From NCBI GenBank assembly GCA_003132665.1, contig PKYN01000003.1, positions 9,180 to 54,393 on the forward strand: DNA of 45,214 bases, read 5' to 3'. Positions 41,460 through 45,214 of this stretch are shown here, one piece after another. The stretch is from Actinomycetota bacterium. Its GTDB lineage: Bacteria > Actinomycetota > Thermoleophilia > Gaiellales > Gaiellaceae. The notes under the pieces were generated by a model. That model was not told the origin of the DNA and made no database searches. It saw only the letters and a list, made by a program, of their open reading frames with translations. Numbering within the stretch: the first letter of the stretch is position 1; each line of letters begins with the position of its first letter. The position numbers were made by a program, and so were the translations under genes.

Positions 41460-42677
41460 TCAGCCGCCGTGTTGGGCCTGCCAGGCCTCGACCATACCGA
41501 TTCGTTGCGCCTCGGTCGGGTGGCTGCCGAAGAGGATCGGATCCCAGAAGGGCGGATTGGGGTTCTCGTTGGTGGTGCGCACGAAGCTCACGAACAGCGC
41601 TTTGGCCGCCTGAGGGTTATTCGTAGCCTGCAGCGCCGTCCAGTCGGCCTCGGCTTCGAGCCGGCGCGAGAAAGCGTTGTCGATCGGCAAAGTCACCGTC
41701 GTCAGGCCGACCCAGGCGAAGAGGAAGAGGGGCACCGCGAGTGGGACCGCCATCCCGCCGCGCCGCCGCGTCACCCGAGCTATCAGGTACGCGATCGGAA
41801 AGACGAACAGCGCGTACCAGCCGATCCCCTTCCATAGGTCGTTGTGCTTGTGATGGGCAAGCTCGTGTGCGACCACGACCTCGAGCTGCGGCTCCGAGAA
41901 GCGACCGTCGAGGATTGTGCTCCAGAGACCTATCCGGCGGCTGGGGCCAAGCCCCATCGCCTCGGCGTTTGGAGCCGTGGTCAGCCCGCCGACGTTCTCG
42001 ACCTTGAGCGGAACGGCCGTCACGCCCTCCCGCTTAGCAATGCGGTGTTCCGCCTGTACGAGCGCCGCGTGGTCTCGGAGCGGTTGCAATCCGCTCATAT
42101 ACGGCTGGACGAAGGTGACAAGAAGCCCGATGACGACGAAAACCGGCGCGCCGGCCAACCACCAGCGATTACCGAGCAGGCGCGCGAAGCCCATCACGAT
42201 CAGGATGATCAGACAGATTCCGAGGAACTCGGAGCCAAGTGCGAACCAGGTGCCGATGACCATCTCGGCGTAGCCCGTCTTCACGATCCCGTAGCGGCGA
42301 AGCCACCACAGCTGGCCGAGATTGCTCGGCAGCATGGCGATCCAGAGGATCGCTATCCCGAGCATCGCCAGCATCATCCCGGTCCCGATCGGGCCCGCGG
42401 CCGACTCGCCGATGAAGCGATGGCCCCATTTGGCGTAGAGAGCGAGCACGATCAGGGGCAGTAGCAGACCGGCGAGCCCGAACAGGTCGAGCACGAAGGA
42501 GAAGTGCTGAGCGCGATGCAGCTCGCTCAGCCCGACGAGCGCGCTCACGTCGACCTTCGGCAGCTTCAGATCGGCGGGAACCGAAGTGCGCCAGAGCCTG
42601 CTTGCGGCGTAGAGCCAAGTCGCCGCCAGGGCTCCGAACGTAAGGAGCCCCAGCAGGCGACGAGAGCTTTTACTCAC
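41460..42677 (-). CDS. M48-family metalloprotease (Ste24/HtpX-like)
   Basis: 405 residues. The zinc motif HELAHHKHND (HExxH) lies in the C-terminal half, with a downstream Glu in LEAEADWTALQ as third ligand. About six membrane helices surround it. The family cleaves CAAX-type or misfolded membrane proteins at the inner membrane. Its ATG overlaps the stop of the upstream DUF4389 gene by 4 nt (42674-42677), so the two are translationally coupled. Confidence 0.9.
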   Translation of the reverse strand: MSKSSRRLLGLLTFGALAATWLYAASRLWRTSVPADLKLPKVDVSALVGLSELHRAQHFSFVLDLFGLAGLLLPLIVLALYAKWGHRFIGESAAGPIGTGMMLAMLGIAILWIAMLPSNLGQLWWLRRYGIVKTGYAEMVIGTWFALGSEFLGICLIILIVMGFARLLGNRWWLAGAPVFVVIGLLVTFVQPYMSGLQPLRDHAALVQAEHRIAKREGVTAVPLKVENVGGLTTAPNAEAMGLGPSRRIGLWSTILDGRFSEPQLEVVVAHELAHHKHNDLWKGIGWYALFVFPIAYLIARVTRRRGGMAVPLAVPLFLFAWVGLTTVTLPIDNAFSRRLEAEADWTALQATNNPQAAKALFVSFVRTTNENPNPPFWDPILFGSHPTEAQRIGMVEAWQAQHGG

Positions 42678-43366
42678 GCTTTGGGCGGCGCCTCAGGCGC
42701 CTCTGGTGCGGTTGGTTCTTCCGCGGCAGCCGGCGTCTCCATTGCAGCCGGTGCGGTTACGACCGGCGAACCGAGTGCCATGCCAACGTACGGGCTCGAG
42801 CACGGATAGGTATCTGTGATCAGGTAGTAGTAGGCGTAGACCTGCCCTAGATAGCGCAGGGCATTGGCACCGAGGTCGCGGAAACCGCGCGGTATTCGCC
42901 CTGTGATCATCGTCGCCCACCAGGCGAAGCCGATGAGCGGGAAAAAGAGCAGCAACACGGGGTAGATCGAGAGCTCGGCGATGATTAGTGCGGGGTAGAC
43001 GAGGACGATTCTGAAGAACGTCTTCCACCGGCTTTGCTTCTCGGGCTCGATCGGCAACTCGAGCTCGACCGGATAACTACCGGGCTCACCGGTGAAGCCC
43101 GGGAACGGGTTGGCGATATAGAGGAAATAGGCGCCTACGGTGATTGCGTAGCGCAAGTAAGCCGCTATGAAGCTCTGGAACGGCTTTGCCGGCCGACCGA
43201 CGAAAAGAGTTACGAACCAGTTGAGAAATACAACGATCCCTACGACGACTCCCCAGAGAGCCAACCAGAGGAAGTGCGGGACACTGAGTAGAGGGCGGAA
43301 GAAGACCGTGAGGCGCGAGCGCCGCAGGTCGTCCATTACGTGGAGTGTGATCGGATGTTCGTTCAT
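42674..43366 (-). CDS. DUF4389 membrane protein
   Basis: 230 residues. The N-terminal half shows the DUF4389 pattern: RLTVFFRPLLSVPHFLWLALWG, NWFVTLFVGRPAKPFQSFI, YLRYAITVGAYFLYIANPFP; a second helical block lies at about 118-160. The last 30 residues are Ala/Pro/Glu-rich and disordered. The family function is unknown. It is cotranslated with the M48 protease and may be its membrane partner or substrate (inference). Confidence 0.85.
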   Translation of the reverse strand: MNEHPITLHVMDDLRRSRLTVFFRPLLSVPHFLWLALWGVVVGIVVFLNWFVTLFVGRPAKPFQSFIAAYLRYAITVGAYFLYIANPFPGFTGEPGSYPVELELPIEPEKQSRWKTFFRIVLVYPALIIAELSIYPVLLLFFPLIGFAWWATMITGRIPRGFRDLGANALRYLGQVYAYYYLITDTYPCSSPYVGMALGSPVVTAPAAMETPAAAEEPTAPEAPEAPPKA

Positions 43367-43484
43367 GGCGGAGATATTTTCAGATCGGCGCCCCGAAAGC
43401 GAGGGGAGCGGTAGATCCGCCCGCTGCGGCGCCCGCAGACACTCCTCGTTCCGCCTTGCGAACTGACAACGGATCGAGGTCTTC

Positions 43485-43647
43485 GAGCTCGTTTCGATTG
43501 ACGACCCGCCGAATGGGTGCGATCGGTGGATGCGATGCTAGGACGCAGCGTCGCGTTCGTAGCCGGTGGCTACGGGCGCGACCGAGGACGACGCAGCGCG
43601 CCGCCGAGCGCGGCCAAGCGGTGGAGTGCTTCATTCGAAACGAGCTC
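43485..43647 (+). repeat. Structured intergenic repeat, copy B (candidate ncRNA or palindromic element)
   Basis: 163 nt. Outer stem: 43485-43497 pairs with 43635-43647, 13 perfect pairs of unrelated sequence to copy A. Second stem: 43506-43511 with 43619-43624, one G-U. Central hairpin: 43551-43564 with 43568-43581, 14 pairs including two G-U. The core 43532-43602 contains AGGACGCAG at 43540-43548 and the block 43584-43602, which matches 17 of 19 bases of 10047-10065. The element fills half of the 338-bp gap between the DUF4389 (-) and LacI-like (+) genes; the remaining bases show no gene. Confidence 0.68.
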
Positions 43648-43704
43648 CTGATCAATTACGCGCGCCGGCGACGATAAACATCGATACTGACTCGAAGCGA
43701 CCCT

Positions 43705-44748
43705 GTGAACGACGAGAGAGACAATCAGCCCCCGCCCGAGCCGCCCGCGATTCGGATGTCGGCCGAGGAGATCTCGGAGATGCTGAGGCGCGGCCAGGCC
43801 GTAACCGACGACGTGCGCGAGCGGGCCGTTTCTCTCGCGGCTCAGGGGAAGATGCTGCACAAGGCGGGCCCTCCGGCTTACCCGCGTGTGATCGGAGCCG
43901 CGATCACGACCGGCCTTCAGTCCGATCTGCGCCACCCGTTCTTCTCCGACGTGCTCGAGGGAGTCAAGGAGCGCGCCATGGCGAGTCGCTACGACCTGCT
44001 GCTTCTCTCGGGCCACGTCAGCGAGGAGTTCAGCGCCGAGTACTCCTATGTCTCCCGCTGCCGCCGACACGGCATCGAGGGCGTCATTCTGATGGGCTTC
44101 TCGCGCACGGATCCAGAGCTGATGCACCTGCTTTCGGAGCGGGTACCGACCGTGGCGATCGATCTCGATCTGGTCGGCGCGCGGGCCACCTACGTCACTT
44201 CGGACAACGTCGAAGCGGCCGCGACCGCCGTCCAGTATCTGCACGCGCTCGGCTACACGCGTATCGCGCACATCACGGGGATTCTGGCCAGCCGGCCTGG
44301 AATCGATCGCGTCCTCGGTTACCGCTCCGGCCTCGAGCGCGCGCAACTTCCTTTCCGGGAGGACTACCTGATCGAGGGCGACTTCTACGAACAGTCCGGA
44401 TACATGGGCATGAGTCGCTTGCTCGCACTGGAAGAGCGTCCCGAGGCGGTGTTCTGCTCCAGCGACATGATGGCGCTGGGAGCGATTCGCGCGGCCCACG
44501 CGGCCGGCCTGCGCGTGCCCGACGACATCGCCGTGGTCGGCTTCGACGACGCGGCCTTCGCGAGCATGATGGAGCCTGCTCTCACCACTGTTCGTCAAGA
44601 CAAGGCGGGCCTCGGCGCGGCGGCTTGCGAGGCGCTGATGCGCATCGTGGAGAACGAGTCGGGCACGCCGCCGGTGGTGATCCTCTCTGCCGACCTGGTG
44701 GTGCGCGAGTCGTGTGGCGCCGCCTTGCGCGCCGCGCGGAATCGCTAG
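43705..44748 (+). CDS. LacI-family sensor with missing HTH helices
   Basis: 347 residues from GTG 43705; an in-frame stop at 43675-43677 rules out a longer protein. Residues 60-340 are a complete periplasmic-binding-type effector domain (IGAAITTGLQSDLRHPFFSDV, GIEGVILMGFS, FCSSDMMALGAIRAA, VPDDIAVVGFDD). The N-terminus lacks the usual AGVSxxTVSRVL helices: MSAEEISEMLRRGQ is followed directly by VTDDVRERAVSLAAQ, which matches only the third LacI helix. It may bind a sugar without binding DNA, or pair with a complete LacI protein. The structured repeat copy B ends 57 bp upstream. Confidence 0.85.
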   Translation: MNDERDNQPPPEPPAIRMSAEEISEMLRRGQAVTDDVRERAVSLAAQGKMLHKAGPPAYPRVIGAAITTGLQSDLRHPFFSDVLEGVKERAMASRYDLLLLSGHVSEEFSAEYSYVSRCRRHGIEGVILMGFSRTDPELMHLLSERVPTVAIDLDLVGARATYVTSDNVEAAATAVQYLHALGYTRIAHITGILASRPGIDRVLGYRSGLERAQLPFREDYLIEGDFYEQSGYMGMSRLLALEERPEAVFCSSDMMALGAIRAAHAAGLRVPDDIAVVGFDDAAFASMMEPALTTVRQDKAGLGAAACEALMRIVENESGTPPVVILSADLVVRESCGAALRAARNR

Positions 44749-44850
44749 CGCGCCGCGGGAAACGGCCAATGACCTGCAGGTTTCCGGGCGAGCGCGCTTG
44801 AAGGCTCGCTGACGCGCACATCGGGACGCTACAATCGCAGCGCTCGTCTT

Positions 44851-44921
44851 TGCGGGGTCGTCTAATGGTAGGACGCCTGACTCTGGATCAGGTGATCGGG
44901 GTTCGAGTCCCTGCCCCGCAG
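44851..44921 (+). tRNA. tRNA-Gln (CTG)
   Basis: 71 nt. Acceptor TGCGGGG pairs with CCCCGCA, discriminator G. The anticodon stem CCTGA/TCAGG encloses CTCTGGA, giving anticodon CTG. The U1-A72 pair is typical of tRNA-Gln. CCA is not encoded. Confidence 0.95.
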
Positions 44922-45029
44922 CTAGGCACCAGGGATTCAGCCTCGATCAAGCGGGCGCCTCTCGTTAAAGTCGCGGCACCGAGTGCTCGATAACCAAAAC
45001 GGCGGCGATCTTTTCGAAAGGCGACAGTA

Positions 45030-45214
45030 ATGCCCACGATTCACGAACTGGCAGACCAGGCGGGTGTCTCGGTAATGACCGTGACCAGGATTCTCGGCGG
45101 CGACGCGGGAATCGACGCTGAAACTCGGGAGCGTGTTCTAGCGCTCGTGCGCGAGCTGGAGGTTACGAGCGACATCTCGGCGGCCGCGATCACCGACATG
45201 CCCTCGCAGGTGAT
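45030..45214 (+). CDS. LacI-family transcriptional regulator, N-terminal part
   Basis: Partial: 61 codons before the window ends. It has the intact LacI HTH (IHELADQAGVSVMTVTRIL) followed by IDAETRERVLALVRELEV. AAAGG lies 9 nt before the ATG. The effector domain is beyond the window. It neighbours a LacI-like protein that lacks this HTH. Confidence 0.88.
   Translation, partial: MPTIHELADQAGVSVMTVTRILGGDAGIDAETRERVLALVRELEVTSDISAAAITDMPSQV

Noticed and set aside
44748-44797. Possible terminator after the LacI-like gene
   Set aside because: GGAAAC at 44758-44763 can pair with GTTTCC at 44780-44785, but the loop is 16 nt and there is no T tract.

Overview
The window is high-GC bacterial DNA, most likely from an actinobacterium of the Thermoleophilia/Gaiella/Solirubrobacter type. 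That placement is an inference from the gene families (DrrAB-type ABC pair, acyl-ACP thioesterase, DUF4389 and DUF421 membrane proteins, Rv2578c-like radical SAM protein, LacI regulators), from GTG/TTG starts, from several genes with no Shine-Dalgarno but a TANNNT box 6-8 nt upstream, and from a C1/U72 initiator tRNA. No rRNA, CRISPR array or IS transposase is visible.

Region 1 (1-19.65 kb) is ordinary chromosome: the end of a 2-oxoacid:ferredoxin oxidoreductase beta subunit, a cyclase-family hydrolase, a PAS histidine kinase, a DUF421 protein, a phosphoketolase, an MFS transporter, an alpha/beta-hydrolase relative without its catalytic Ser and His, a radical SAM protein, a GNAT acetyltransferase, an aldo/keto reductase, a DrrAB-like ABC exporter facing two tandem paralogous membrane proteins, a b6-like cytochrome b with a small membrane partner, an acyl-ACP thioesterase and a secreted helical protein.

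Region 2 (19.65-35.88 kb) is an integrative element in the initiator tRNA gene. An intact tRNA-fMet(CAT) lies at its right end (35835-35908, minus strand). A 42-bp exact copy of the tRNA 3' part remains at its left end (19654-19695). The element carries a tyrosine integrase, an excisionase-like protein, arm-like repeats at both ends and its own tRNA terminator. Its cargo is a nuclease-methyltransferase-specificity fusion related to type ISP/IIG restriction enzymes, a 959-residue SF2 helicase with a nuclease-like C-terminus, a ParB/MT-A70 fusion, a truncated solo Cas1 with two zinc knuckles, an RHH/coiled-coil/zinc protein, a zinc-finger protein and several unknowns. A second 116-bp copy of the left end at 22206-22321 divides it into a small left segment (histidine kinase plus unknown gene) and the integrase-bearing main part, so it looks composite.

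Region 3 (35.9-45.2 kb) returns to chromosome: an anchored coiled-coil protein, Ppx/GppA phosphatase, tRNA-Leu(TAA), RmuC, a CYTH protein, thioredoxin reductase, membrane proteins, an M48 protease with a DUF4389 protein, a LacI-type sensor without most of its HTH, tRNA-Gln(CTG) and the start of a normal LacI regulator.

The two most unusual signals are (a) a pair of about 160-nt structured repeats at 9950-10111 and 43485-43647, which share a core sequence, have a covarying central hairpin, and are closed by long stems of unrelated sequence, with every wobble pair being G-U on the + strand; and (b) the defence-like cargo of the tRNA-fMet island, where an apparently complete nuclease/methylase and a separate helicase-nuclease lie at opposite ends of one element.
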